A stretch of DNA of 64,000 bases from Actinoplanes lutulentus (lineage in GTDB: Bacteria; Actinomycetota; Actinomycetes; Mycobacteriales; Micromonosporaceae): positions 186,001 through 250,000 of the forward strand of contig NZ_QLMJ01000011.1 of the NCBI RefSeq assembly GCF_003259845.1, read 5' to 3'. The number at the start of each line of letters is the position of its first letter. Positions within the stretch are counted from its first letter, which is position 1. Shown one piece after another: positions 43,729 to 52,189 of this stretch. A program made the translations under genes and the position numbers. The notes beneath the pieces were generated by a model that made no database searches, was not told the DNA's origin, and was given only the letters and a program-made list of their open reading frames with translations.

Positions 43729-44397
43729 GTGCTGAACAATCCCGTGTGGGCCGCCCTCTCCGGGCCGCAGGCCTGTTTCGCCGAGGCCGCCGGTGACGCC
43801 GCCCGCTACTCTCCCGAGATCGCGCCGTTCGGCGCGCTGCGTGACCCCGCCGACCCGGCAGGGTGGCGCGACCTGTCCACCATCGCCGACACGGTGGTGC
43901 TCACCGGCCCGTCCATCAACCCGCTCGCCGGCTGGGAGACCACCGAGGTCCTCGCCGGCGTCCAGATGATCGGCCAGAGCATGACCGGCGTCGACGACCC
44001 GGACGCGGTGGTCCTCACCGAGTCCGACGTCCCCGAGATGCTGGACCTGGTCGCCCGCGCCCAGCCCGGCCCGTTCCGCAAACGAACCGTCGACCTGGGC
44101 CGCTACCTGGGCATCCGCGGCTCGGACGGCCGCCTGATCGCGATGGCCGGCGAACGCTTCCGGCTGCCGGGGTGGACCGAGGTGAGCGCGGTCTGCACCG
44201 ACCCGGAGTTCCGCGGCCAGGGCCTGGGCGCACGCCTGACCCTCGCGGTGGCCGCCGGCATCCTGGCCCGGGGCGAGCTCCCGTTCCTGCACACGGTCCA
44301 CGACAACGAGAACGCGATCCGGTTGTATGGTCGGCTCGGCTTCGAACACAGCGGCGACGTGGTCTTCTCCACGTTCCGCAACACAGCGCCCTCCTGA
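43729..44397 (+). CDS. GNAT-family N-acetyltransferase
   Basis: 222 residues. The C-terminal half is a FR47-type GNAT: AMAGERFRLPGWTEVSAVCTDPEFRGQGLGARLTLAVAA with the acetyl-CoA loop RGQGLG, then LHTVHDNENAIRLYGRLGFEHSG. The acceptor is unknown. GTG 43729 (LNNPVWAALSG) was chosen because the preceding DNA is the hairpin region. A 30-bp repeat array follows. Confidence 0.9.
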   Translation: MLNNPVWAALSGPQACFAEAAGDAARYSPEIAPFGALRDPADPAGWRDLSTIADTVVLTGPSINPLAGWETTEVLAGVQMIGQSMTGVDDPDAVVLTESDVPEMLDLVARAQPGPFRKRTVDLGRYLGIRGSDGRLIAMAGERFRLPGWTEVSAVCTDPEFRGQGLGARLTLAVAAGILARGELPFLHTVHDNENAIRLYGRLGFEHSGDVVFSTFRNTAPS

Positions 44398-44408
44398 CAC
44401 GACAGCTT

Positions 44409-44550
44409 CCGGCCCCGGTGGGCCTGATGTGCTCGCCTCCGGCCCCGGTGGGCCTGATGTGCTCGCCTCCGGCCCCGGTGGGCTGACGCGATTACCTCCG
44501 GCCCTGGTGGGACTGACGCGACCGCCTCCGGCCCCAGTGGGCCGGAGGCG
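44409..44550. repeat. 30-bp tandem repeat array
   Basis: Two identical 30-bp units (44409-44438, 44439-44468), then three diverged 29-30-bp units, all starting CCGGCCCCGGTGGG, immediately downstream of the GNAT stop. Confidence 0.9.
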
Positions 44551-44625
44551 AGCAGCCCACCAGTGTGTGCCTCGTGGCGCGACGTGGGTCGGGCCTTTAC
44601 GCGCTTTGCCGGCACGCGCTATTTC

Positions 44626-44673
44626 GCAGGCGCCCGGTCTAGCAGGCGCCCGGTCTCGCAGGCGCTCGGTTTC
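44626..44673. repeat. 16-bp tandem repeat at the end of the VOC gene
   Basis: Three units of GCAGGCGCCCGGTCTC, abutting the VOC gene stop. Confidence 0.85.
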
Positions 44674-44683
44674 GCGGGCGCGG

Positions 44684-45097
44684 TCAGGCGGCGACGCAGA
44701 ACTCGTTGCCCTCCGGGTCGGTCATCACGATGTGGTGGCCGTCGAAGGTCGCCCGCACGTGCCCGCCCGCCGCGACGAGCTGCTCGGATTTCGCCACGAT
44801 CCGCTCCCACTGGTCGGCGGACTTCCCCACCCGAACGTCGATGTGCAGCCGATTCTTGGCGACCTTGGGCTCCGGCACGTCCAGGAGGCAGAGCCGCGGC
44901 CCGACGCCGGCCGGATCGCGCAGCCATGCCCCGCCGCCCTCGTCCTCCTCCGGCTCGCCGAACGAGGCCGCCCACTCCTCCCGCGTCGCGAACGGCGCCG
45001 GCGGCGGCTCGTCCTCGTAACCGAGAGCCAGCTTCCAGAACTCCGCCAGCGACACGGCGTCCACCGTGTCGAACGTCAGATCCATTCGCAATGCCAT
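44684..45097 (-). CDS. VOC/glyoxalase-like domain protein
   Basis: 137 residues. RMDLTFDTVDAVSLAEFWKLALGYE opens a glyoxalase-like fold; RLHIDVRVG and GHHIVMTDPEGNEFCVA close the two beta-alpha-beta-beta-beta units. A HIDV histidine and a terminal EFCV glutamate are possible metal ligands. Relatives include bleomycin-resistance-like and unknown dioxygenase-fold proteins; no substrate can be named. Confidence 0.87.
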   Translation of the reverse strand: MALRMDLTFDTVDAVSLAEFWKLALGYEDEPPPAPFATREEWAASFGEPEEDEGGGAWLRDPAGVGPRLCLLDVPEPKVAKNRLHIDVRVGKSADQWERIVAKSEQLVAAGGHVRATFDGHHIVMTDPEGNEFCVAA

Positions 45098-45289
45098 CCC
45101 CGGATCCTCCCACTCCCCTACGACATTCCCCGCCGACCGCCCAGCCTCCACATCCCGCGCCAGCCGCCCAGCCTCCGCATTCCCCGCTGGCCTGCCCGGC
45201 CTCCGCATTCCGCGCCGGCCAGCCGGCCTCCGCCCCAGCCAATCGTCTGCCGGCGCGGCTCGACAACACGCGGACCCAGGGGCGTGGAT

Positions 45290-45440
45290 ATGGGGGCACA
45301 CGTTCGCTCGATTTCGCGTGGATGCGGGCACACAGTGGCGTTCTGTGTGACGTCATCACGGCCAGGGCGTTGACCAGGTCGCACGCAACGGTTGTGTGCG
45401 ACTTCATCTACCCGAACCGGGGTCACCGTGTGCCCGGGTC
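45290..45440. repeat. Dispersed repeat family D, copy 2 (inverted relative to copy 1)
   Basis: The reverse complement shares GTCGCACACAAC, ACGCCCTGGCCGTGA, GTCACACAGA and GTGTGCCCxxATCCACGC blocks, in the same order, with 1447-1610. Confidence 0.6.
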
Positions 45441-45734
45441 GATGCCGGCCACGTCTCCGGCGACTCCGGGCGGGCCGGCTAGCGCTCACGGTCGCTGAAA
45501 CAGGCCCGCTGCGACCACGAGCACGAGCCGGGCATCAGCATCGACACCCGGCTTGCGCTCGCGGCACCACAAAACGGGCACCCTGCGACCGCAAGCGCAA
45601 GCCGACCGCGAGCGCAAGCCGACCGCGAGCGCAAGCCATCCGGAACCCGCCGAATGCCGGCTGTCCGCAACGGCCACCATGCTGTGCAGCCAGTCGCCGC
45701 ATCTGACCAGCCGGAACTCTGAGGTCCAGCCGCG

Positions 45735-46010
45735 AATTTCGGCTGTACTGGACGGTCGCCATACGTGACAGCCGGCAGCCGTCAGCGACAGCCGTCAGAA
45801 TCCGGCTGGCGCCGACGGTCGCCGGCTGGCGCGGGCGGTCGCCACGCCGTACAGCCGACCGCCACGCTGTACAGCCAGTCGCCACGCTGTACAGCCCGAC
45901 CGCCAGGCCGCGGAGTACACAGCACTGACAGCCAGCCGAGCCGGCCACACGGCCGACTGTCATCCGCGGTCGCCGCGCGCGACAGCCTGGAGACGAAAGC
46001 CTGCAGCTCT
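45735..46010. repeat. Dispersed repeat family B, copy 2
   Basis: Many short blocks GACAGCCGGCAGCCGTCAGCG, GGTCGCCACGC and GTACAGCC, direct and near-palindromic, matching 19682-19822 and 52018-52160. Confidence 0.65.
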
Positions 46011-46208
46011 CAGCACCCGCGGGGCGGGTGGCCGTGAGCGCAAGCCCCGGCGGGCGGGTGGTGGGCCATGGGCGGGACCCGGCGCCGGGGATGACGGCGA
46101 GTCGCGCCGGGGATGGCGGCGGGGTGCGCCGGGGGGAGTTCGTCAGGGGCGGAAGGGGCGCCGGCCACGGTGATGCGGTTGGGGAAGGCCGTTGGGCGTA
46201 TCCAAGAA

Positions 46209-47375
46209 TTAGATTTGGCCGTGGTTGGGTGGGAGGACGTCGGCGAGTTCATATGCGCCTATGTGGGCATATTTGTAGTCGATGGGGTCGTGGATGCTGT
46301 GGGTTCGGGCGTTGCGCCAGTGGCGGTCGAGGTCCCATTTGGCGGCGGCGGCGCTGGTGCCGCAGAGGGTGAAGAGTTCGGAGGCGGCTTCCAGGGCTGT
46401 CTCGCTGGCGAAGGCTTTGGCGGCCGCTACGGTGAGTGATCCTCGGGCTGCGTCGGCGGCTGACGCCGGGACCAGGCCGATCTCGTCGAGAGTGCCTGCG
46501 GCCGCGGCCAGCAGGGCCTCCGCCGCTTGGACCCGGCTGGCGATGCGGCCGTAGCGGTGGCGGACGTGCGGGTCGGCGGCGACACTGTTGTGACCTGCGC
46601 GGATGGTCTCGCTGGAGGGGCGGGCTGTCGAGCGCAGATAAGAGCGGGCGTCGCGCAGGGCCGCGCCGGCGATGCCCGTCTCGATGGCGGTGTGCACCAG
46701 TTGAGCGCGGGCGCCCAGCTGTTGCGGGACTTCGTAGGCGGAGGCGTAGTCGATCACATGGGAGACAGCCACGTCACGGAAAGTAGCCGTTCCGCTGATC
46801 GTCGCTCGCTGGCCGATCACGTCCCAATCGGTGTCGACCGTGACGCCGGGGGCTGAGCGGGGCACGAATGCCAGGACCAGGCGGCCGGCGGCGTCGAGGG
46901 CGCTGACCGCGATCCAGGCACTGGTCAGGGCACCGGTGGTGTAGTACTTCACGCCGTTCAGAACGCCGTCGGAGATCCGCGTCTTCAAGTCTTGAGCGTG
47001 CTTGCCGCCTCGCTCGGCCAGGCCGTTGCCGATCCGCTTGCCGGCCAGGACGTCGGCGAAGAGCGACTTGCGCACGGCGGAAGAGCCGTGCACGGCCAGG
47101 ATGTCGATCATCAGGAAGTGGCCCTGCGGGACCTGGGCGATCGCCGGGTCGGCGGCGGCCAGGATGCGGGTGACCTCGGCGAGGGTACGCGGACCGAGGC
47201 CGGAACCCCCGTCAGCGGCCGGAACCGTGATGCCGAGCAGTCCCGAGGCATCGACCGCGGCCAGTGCGTCGGACGGGATCACCGTGGCGCCGTCGCGGTC
47301 GCGCTGAATCGCGCCGGGTTCGAGTTCAGCGGCGAGCCGGTGGGCAGTGGTGACCGCCTGATCGTGGGTGAGCAT
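46209..47375 (-). CDS. SfnB/DszC-like acyl-CoA dehydrogenase-fold protein
   Basis: 388 residues. The acyl-CoA dehydrogenase fold lacks the usual catalytic glutamate motif; blocks such as LGITVPAADGGSGLGPRTLAEVTRILAAADPAIAQVPQGHF and HSIHDPIDYKYAHIGAYELADVLPP are those of SfnB/DszC-type flavin monooxygenases used in organosulfur acquisition. The last residues PPNHGQI end within the family pattern. A flavin reductase partner is not adjacent. Substrate is unknown; a sulfur role is family-based inference. Confidence 0.85.
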   Translation of the reverse strand: MLTHDQAVTTAHRLAAELEPGAIQRDRDGATVIPSDALAAVDASGLLGITVPAADGGSGLGPRTLAEVTRILAAADPAIAQVPQGHFLMIDILAVHGSSAVRKSLFADVLAGKRIGNGLAERGGKHAQDLKTRISDGVLNGVKYYTTGALTSAWIAVSALDAAGRLVLAFVPRSAPGVTVDTDWDVIGQRATISGTATFRDVAVSHVIDYASAYEVPQQLGARAQLVHTAIETGIAGAALRDARSYLRSTARPSSETIRAGHNSVAADPHVRHRYGRIASRVQAAEALLAAAAGTLDEIGLVPASAADAARGSLTVAAAKAFASETALEAASELFTLCGTSAAAAKWDLDRHWRNARTHSIHDPIDYKYAHIGAYELADVLPPNHGQI

Positions 47376-47475
47376 GCCGCGATCCTAGGGGTGCAGCTCC
47401 GCAACCGAGCGCTTCCTCAAGTAGGTCCTGACCGGAACCGATCAGCCCCGGGTCAGAACCGGCGGAGGGGGAACC

Positions 47476-48972
47476 TTGCACACCTGGACGAACCGTGTGC
47501 CGGAGCCACGCCGGATGTCCGGCTCCTACCTGGCGCTGGGACTGCTCTATGTCGCCGCGATGATCGGGCTGGCCGGAACGGCTGCCGCGAGCGACGTGAA
47601 CGAGTGGGTGGCCGAGGTCGCCCGGTTCAGCTTCGGCGTGTTCGGCCTGATCGCGGCAGTACGCGCGGCCCGGCTCCCGCACCTCGCACCACGACTGCGC
47701 CAGGCGTGGGGCGCGGTCGCCGGCTGCTTCGCCATCCTGGTGATCAGCGTTCCGGTGCTGCTGACGGTCGACCCGGACGGTTCGACGACCGCCAACGACG
47801 TCATCCACATGATGTTCGTGGTGGCGCTGCTGATCGCGCTGCAGCGGTTCCCGCTCGCCCCGATGAACCGCCGGGACGGCTGGAAGACGGCCCTCGACGC
47901 GATGACCGTGCTGGTCGGCGGCTCGATGGTGCTCTGGTACACGGCCGTCGACCCGCTGCTGCAGAGCCACCGGCTCACCATGGACGTCGCGGTGAGCGCC
48001 GTGATCAACCCGATCGGCGACCTGGCGCTGCTGTTCAGCGTCTCCCGGGCGCTGCTGCGCGGCGCCAACGAGTCGGCACGCCGGCCGTTGCGGCTGCTCA
48101 CCGCCGCAACGCTGGTGCTGTTCCTCGGCGACGCGGTGAACGGATATCTGGACGCCCACCAGCTCTACCTGCACTCGTCCTGGCAGTTCTACTGGTGGAT
48201 CACCACGGACGCGCTGCTCGCCGCGGCCGCCGTGGAGCAGAGCCGGTCGCGGATCGCGAACGGTTTCGTGTTCCGCCCGGTCCGGATCGGCCGGTTCCTG
48301 CCGTTCCTCGCGGTCGTGGTCGCGCACGCGCTGATGCTCGACGCCGCGGTGAAGTCCGGGACGTTCTCCCCGTGGGGCGGGCTCGCCCTCGGCGGCGCCA
48401 CGCTCAGCGCGCTCGTGCTGTTCCGGCAGACCCTGGTCCAGCGGGAGTCCGACGAGCAGGCGCTCACCGACGGGCTGACCGGGCTCGCGAACCGCAGCCG
48501 GTTCCGGGCGACCTCTTACAAGGGTCTCGCTCAGGGCAAACGGACCGGCCTGCACTCGGCGATCCTGGTGATCGACATGAACAGCTTCAAGGAGATCAAC
48601 GACACGCTCGGCCACAAGTCCGGCGATCTCGTGCTGATCGCGTTCGCCGAGGTCCTGCGCCGCTGCGTTCCCTCGCCGGGCCTGCCGGCCCGTCTCGGCG
48701 GTGACGAATTCGCCGTCGTCCTCTCCGACCTCACATCACCCCAGCAGGCGTACGACGTAGCCGGGCGGATCGCCGCCGCACTGGGCCCGGTCGCCGTGGA
48801 AGGCCGGCTGATCACCCTGGCCGCGAGCGTCGGTGTCGCGGTGTCCGCCCCGGGCGAGCTGACCCACGACGAGCTGGTGCACCGCGCCGACCTGGCGATG
48901 TACAAGGCCAAGGGCCTCGGCCCGGCGACCCGGTGGGCGGTCTGGCAGGAATCGCTGGAAATCGCCGCGTGA
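47476..48972 (+). CDS. Membrane diguanylate cyclase (GGDEF)
   Basis: 498 residues from a TTG (GGAGGGG 6 nt upstream). Nine or so transmembrane helices (about 15-310), a short linker, then GGDEF: LTDGLTGLANRSRF, VIDMNSFKEINDTLGHKSGD and LGGDEFAVVL near residue 408. The RxxD inhibitory site is absent. It synthesises c-di-GMP; the signal sensed by the membrane region is unknown. Confidence 0.92.
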   Translation: MHTWTNRVPEPRRMSGSYLALGLLYVAAMIGLAGTAAASDVNEWVAEVARFSFGVFGLIAAVRAARLPHLAPRLRQAWGAVAGCFAILVISVPVLLTVDPDGSTTANDVIHMMFVVALLIALQRFPLAPMNRRDGWKTALDAMTVLVGGSMVLWYTAVDPLLQSHRLTMDVAVSAVINPIGDLALLFSVSRALLRGANESARRPLRLLTAATLVLFLGDAVNGYLDAHQLYLHSSWQFYWWITTDALLAAAAVEQSRSRIANGFVFRPVRIGRFLPFLAVVVAHALMLDAAVKSGTFSPWGGLALGGATLSALVLFRQTLVQRESDEQALTDGLTGLANRSRFRATSYKGLAQGKRTGLHSAILVIDMNSFKEINDTLGHKSGDLVLIAFAEVLRRCVPSPGLPARLGGDEFAVVLSDLTSPQQAYDVAGRIAAALGPVAVEGRLITLAASVGVAVSAPGELTHDELVHRADLAMYKAKGLGPATRWAVWQESLEIAA

Positions 48973-49062
48973 AAAACTGTTGTCCCGCACGTCGCGTCAC
49001 ATCTACTGGGATGGATCGGTGGTCCCCCGCCGCCGGTCCTCATCCCCAGGGAAGGACGCACC

Positions 49063-51384
49063 ATGAAACGAAGGCGTCTCGTCGTCTTAGCCGGCGGCAT
49101 CGCCATTCCGGCCCTCATCCTCGGCATCTCGATGATCCCCGCATCGGCTGCCGTCACCCCGGTCGCGAACGGCGTCTACACCCTCGCCGCGGGCGCCAGC
49201 GGCAAATGCATCGACGTGGTCGGTTCGTCGACCGCGAACTCGGCGCTGCTCGTTCAGGTGGCGTGCGGTACGGCCACCACCCAGCAGTGGAAGGCCGTGG
49301 CGCAGGCCGGCGGGCAGTTCAACCTGGTCAACGGGAACAGCGGCCGGTGTGTGGACGTACCGAGCGGGTCGACGGTGTCCGGCACCCAGTTGCAGCAGTA
49401 CGGCTGTGGTGACGGACTGAAGACGAACCAGTTGTGGACGTTCGCGGCGTCGTCGGCGGCCGCGGGCAAGTTCTTGATCAAGAGTGTGGCGAGCGGGCTG
49501 TGCATCAGCGACAAGGACGGGTCGACGGCCGGGAACAACCCGATCGTCGAGGAGACATGTTCGGATATTTCGCGAATGCAGTGGTCATTCAACTACATTT
49601 CCGGCCCGACAACGCCGACCACCGCACCCACCACGACTCCCCCGGCGACCGCCGGCCGGCAGATGGAAGATCTTGACCGCGGCCTGATCAGCGTCCGTTC
49701 CGGATCAGCCAACCTGGTCTCCTGGCGTCTGCTCGGGACCGAAGCGTCCACCACCGGCTTCAACGTCTACCGGGCCGGCACCAAGATCACCGCCACCCCG
49801 ATCACGAACTCGACGAACTACCTGGATGCCGGGGCCGCCGCGGGTGTCGCGTACACGGTCCGTGCCGTGGTCAACGGCGTCGAACAACCCGCCTCGCCGA
49901 ACTCCCTCTCGTTCGGCAGCGGCTATCTCGACGTGCCGCTGTCGGTGCCGGCCGCCGGTTCCGGTTTCACCTATTCCGCCAACGACGCCTCGGTCGGCGA
50001 CCTGGACGGCGACGGCGATTACGAGATCGTCCTCAAGTGGGACCCGTCCAACTCCAAGGACAACTCCCAGTCCGGTGTCACCGGCAACGTCTTCGTCGAC
50101 GCGTACACCCTGCAGGGCCAGCGTCTGTGGCGCATCGACCTGGGCCGCAACATCCGGGCCGGCGCCCACTACACCCAGTTCCAGGTCTACGACTACGACG
50201 GCGACGGCAAGGCCGAGGTAGCCATGAAGACCGCGGACGCCACGGTCGACGGCACCGGCAAGGTCATCGGCTCGGCCACGGCCGACTACCGCAACTCCTC
50301 CGGCTACATCCTGTCCGGCCCGGAGTACCTGACCATGTTCAGCGGTCAGACCGGCGCGGCGCTCTCCACGGTCAACTACACGCCGGCTCGCGGAACCGTC
50401 TCGTCGTGGGGCGACTCCTACGGCAACCGGGTCGACCGCTTCCTGGCCGGCACCGCGTATCTGGACGGCACGAGGCCCTCGCTGATCATGGCCCGCGGCT
50501 ACTACACCCGGGCCGTCGTCGCCGCCTGGGACTTCCGCAACGGCACCCTGACCAGCCGCTGGACCTACGACTCGGGTACCAGCAACACCGGCGCCTACGG
50601 CCAGGGCAACCACCAGCTGTCCATCGCCGACGCCGACCAGGACGGCAAGGACGAGATCATCTACGGCGCCGCGGCGATCAACGACAACGGCACGCTGATG
50701 TGGCGCTCCGGCCTCGGCCACGGCGACTCCCTGCACGTCGGCGACCTGATCCCGTCCCGCGCGGGCCTCGAGGTCTACCGCCCGTCGGAGAGCACGACCC
50801 AGCCCACCGACGCGATGCTCGACGCCCGGACCGGCGCGATCATCTGGTCGCACGCCACCTGCGGCTGCGACAACGGCCGCGCGGTGGCCGGCGACGTCTA
50901 CGCCGGCAGCGCCGGCGCCGAAGCCTGGTCATCATCAGTCGACGGCCTCTCCAACACCGCCGGCCAGAACGTAGGCCGCAAACCCTCCTCCACCAACTTC
51001 CTGGCCTGGTGGGACGCCGACCCGGTCCGCGAACTGGTGGACGCCACCCGCGTCGACAAATACGGCACCAGCAGCGACACCCGCCTGCTCACGGCCTCAG
51101 GCGTAGCGTCAAACAACAGCACGAAACAAACCCCGGCCGTCTCCGGCGACATCCTGGGCGACTGGCGCGAAGAGATCGTCTGGCGCCTCGCGGACTCGTC
51201 CGCCCTGCGCATCTACAGCACCCCGACGCTCACAGACCGCCGCATCCACACGTTGATGCACGACTCCCAATACCGCGTAGCGATCGCCTGGCAGAACACC
51301 GCCTACAACCAGCCGCCCCACCCGAGCTTCTTCCTCGGCAACGGCATGACCACCCCGCCCCAACCCACCATCTACGTTCGCTGA
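49063..51384 (+). CDS. Secreted rhamnogalacturonan lyase (PL11) with CBM13
   Basis: 773 residues. A signal peptide (about 1-30, ending PASAA) is followed by a ricin-type CBM13 domain (about 35-175, with three SGKCIDV/SGRCVDV/SGLCISD repeats and QQW-like endings), a short Thr/Pro linker, then a PL11 catalytic region beginning RQMEDLDRGLISVRSGSANLVSWRLLGTEA. Several calcium-loop-like DLDGDGDYE, DYDGDGKAE and DADQDGKDE blades indicate the eight-bladed propeller. It cleaves the rhamnogalacturonan I backbone of pectin outside the cell. Confidence 0.93.
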   Translation: MKRRRLVVLAGGIAIPALILGISMIPASAAVTPVANGVYTLAAGASGKCIDVVGSSTANSALLVQVACGTATTQQWKAVAQAGGQFNLVNGNSGRCVDVPSGSTVSGTQLQQYGCGDGLKTNQLWTFAASSAAAGKFLIKSVASGLCISDKDGSTAGNNPIVEETCSDISRMQWSFNYISGPTTPTTAPTTTPPATAGRQMEDLDRGLISVRSGSANLVSWRLLGTEASTTGFNVYRAGTKITATPITNSTNYLDAGAAAGVAYTVRAVVNGVEQPASPNSLSFGSGYLDVPLSVPAAGSGFTYSANDASVGDLDGDGDYEIVLKWDPSNSKDNSQSGVTGNVFVDAYTLQGQRLWRIDLGRNIRAGAHYTQFQVYDYDGDGKAEVAMKTADATVDGTGKVIGSATADYRNSSGYILSGPEYLTMFSGQTGAALSTVNYTPARGTVSSWGDSYGNRVDRFLAGTAYLDGTRPSLIMARGYYTRAVVAAWDFRNGTLTSRWTYDSGTSNTGAYGQGNHQLSIADADQDGKDEIIYGAAAINDNGTLMWRSGLGHGDSLHVGDLIPSRAGLEVYRPSESTTQPTDAMLDARTGAIIWSHATCGCDNGRAVAGDVYAGSAGAEAWSSSVDGLSNTAGQNVGRKPSSTNFLAWWDADPVRELVDATRVDKYGTSSDTRLLTASGVASNNSTKQTPAVSGDILGDWREEIVWRLADSSALRIYSTPTLTDRRIHTLMHDSQYRVAIAWQNTAYNQPPHPSFFLGNGMTTPPQPTIYVR

Positions 51385-51625
51385 CGGCAGGTGGGCGGTT
51401 GCGCTCCCTTCATCGGGTACGCGTAACCGCCCTCCACAAACGCACCACCGGGGTATTCGAGAGTCCACCGCGACCCCGCTGCCCACTCCAGGCCGCTGCG
51501 CGCCCATCGCTACCGGCGCATGGTCCCGCTCCCCAGAAACCGTGGTGCACAACCAGCCCCCACCGGAAACGCGTGACGCCGAACAGCGGCCAGCTGTGTT
51601 CGACCGCCCTAGGTCTAGTCGCCGC

Positions 51626-51750
51626 GGGCGCGAGCCGTAGCTCCGACAGGCCATGAGGGTGCGATGACCTATCTGGCCTACGGCTCGCCCTCACCAGCCG
51701 TAGCTCAGACACCTCAAAACCGTCCGATGACCTATCTGAGCTACGGCTCG
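51626..51750. repeat. Dispersed repeat family C, copy 2
   Basis: Two consecutive hairpins. The second has perfect 14-bp arms AGCCGTAGCTCAGA (51696-51709) and TCTGAGCTACGGCT (51735-51748). Both loops end in a CGATGACCTATCT block, also seen as CGATGAC in copy 1. Confidence 0.82.
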
Positions 51751-51903
51751 CCCGGCCACCGGATCGCCCAGCCGCCGGATCGCCCAGCGGCAGGCCCGTC
51801 GGGCGGCAGGGGTGTCGTGTCGGGCGGCCGGGACGCCGGGCGGCCGGGTCCTGTTCGCCTGGCGGGGCCGACGGCATCACACCGCGAGCACCCCGCCCAG
51901 TGC

Positions 51904-51942
51904 GTGTCGAATTAAGGCGCGTATCGAACCCGAAATCGACAC
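51904..51942. repeat. GTGTCGA hairpin repeat (family A), copy 6
   Basis: Arms GTGTCGA and TCGACAC, perfect. The loop contains GCGCGTATCGAACCCGAA, shared with copy 4. Confidence 0.8.
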
Positions 51943-52017
51943 ACCCGTTGGATCCGCGCGAGCTCGGGCCGCCGTTCCCGCCGGGCTGCGGTCCGGGGAC
52001 CACGCCAGCGGGGTCAG

Positions 52018-52160
52018 CCCTGAGCGACAGCCGACATCGGCTGAACGCCACGGCCGCCATAGACGACAGCCGGCAGCCCTGAGCGACAGCCAGCTTCCGG
52101 CGGCTTAACGCCACGGTCGCCGTGGACGACAGCCGGCAGCCGTGGGTGACAGCCGGATTG
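52018..52160. repeat. Dispersed repeat family B, copy 3
   Basis: Repeated GAGCGACAGCC, GACAGCCGGCAGCC and ACGCCACGG(C/T)CGCC blocks in direct order, as in 19682-19822 and 45735-46010. Confidence 0.65.
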
Positions 52161-52189
52161 GGTGGCTGGCGCAGTTCGGCCGTCGGGGG

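Larger units (their letters stand above)
45098..46208. other. Repeat-rich intergenic island 4
   Basis: About 1.1 kb without a gene. It holds a 27-bp-like GCCCAGCCTCCGCATTCC repeat (45124-45232), family D copy 2 (45290-45440), three 17-bp GACCGCGAGCGCAAGCC units (45587-45637), a family B cluster (45735-46010), then a GGCGGG-rich stretch to the acyl-CoA dehydrogenase stop. Confidence 0.7.
51385..52189. other. Repeat-rich intergenic island 5
   Basis: About 800 bp without a gene. It carries family C arms (51626-51750), a GGATCGCCCAGCCGCC-like short repeat, family A copy 6 (51904-51942) and a family B cluster (52018-52160). Confidence 0.7.

Noticed and set aside
40423..44400. A 1325-codon open frame on the minus strand
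   Set aside because: It runs antisense to the exonuclease, GGDEF-EAL and GNAT genes, is rich in Gly/Arg/Val/His as expected for the complement of high-GC genes, and has no domain.
44103..44615. Minus-strand frame through the 30-bp array
   Set aside because: It is produced by the tandem repeat and is antisense to the GNAT gene end.
46209..47375. Ordinary fatty acyl-CoA dehydrogenase
   Set aside because: It lacks the usual catalytic Glu motif, and its sequence blocks match SfnB/DszC-type flavin monooxygenases.
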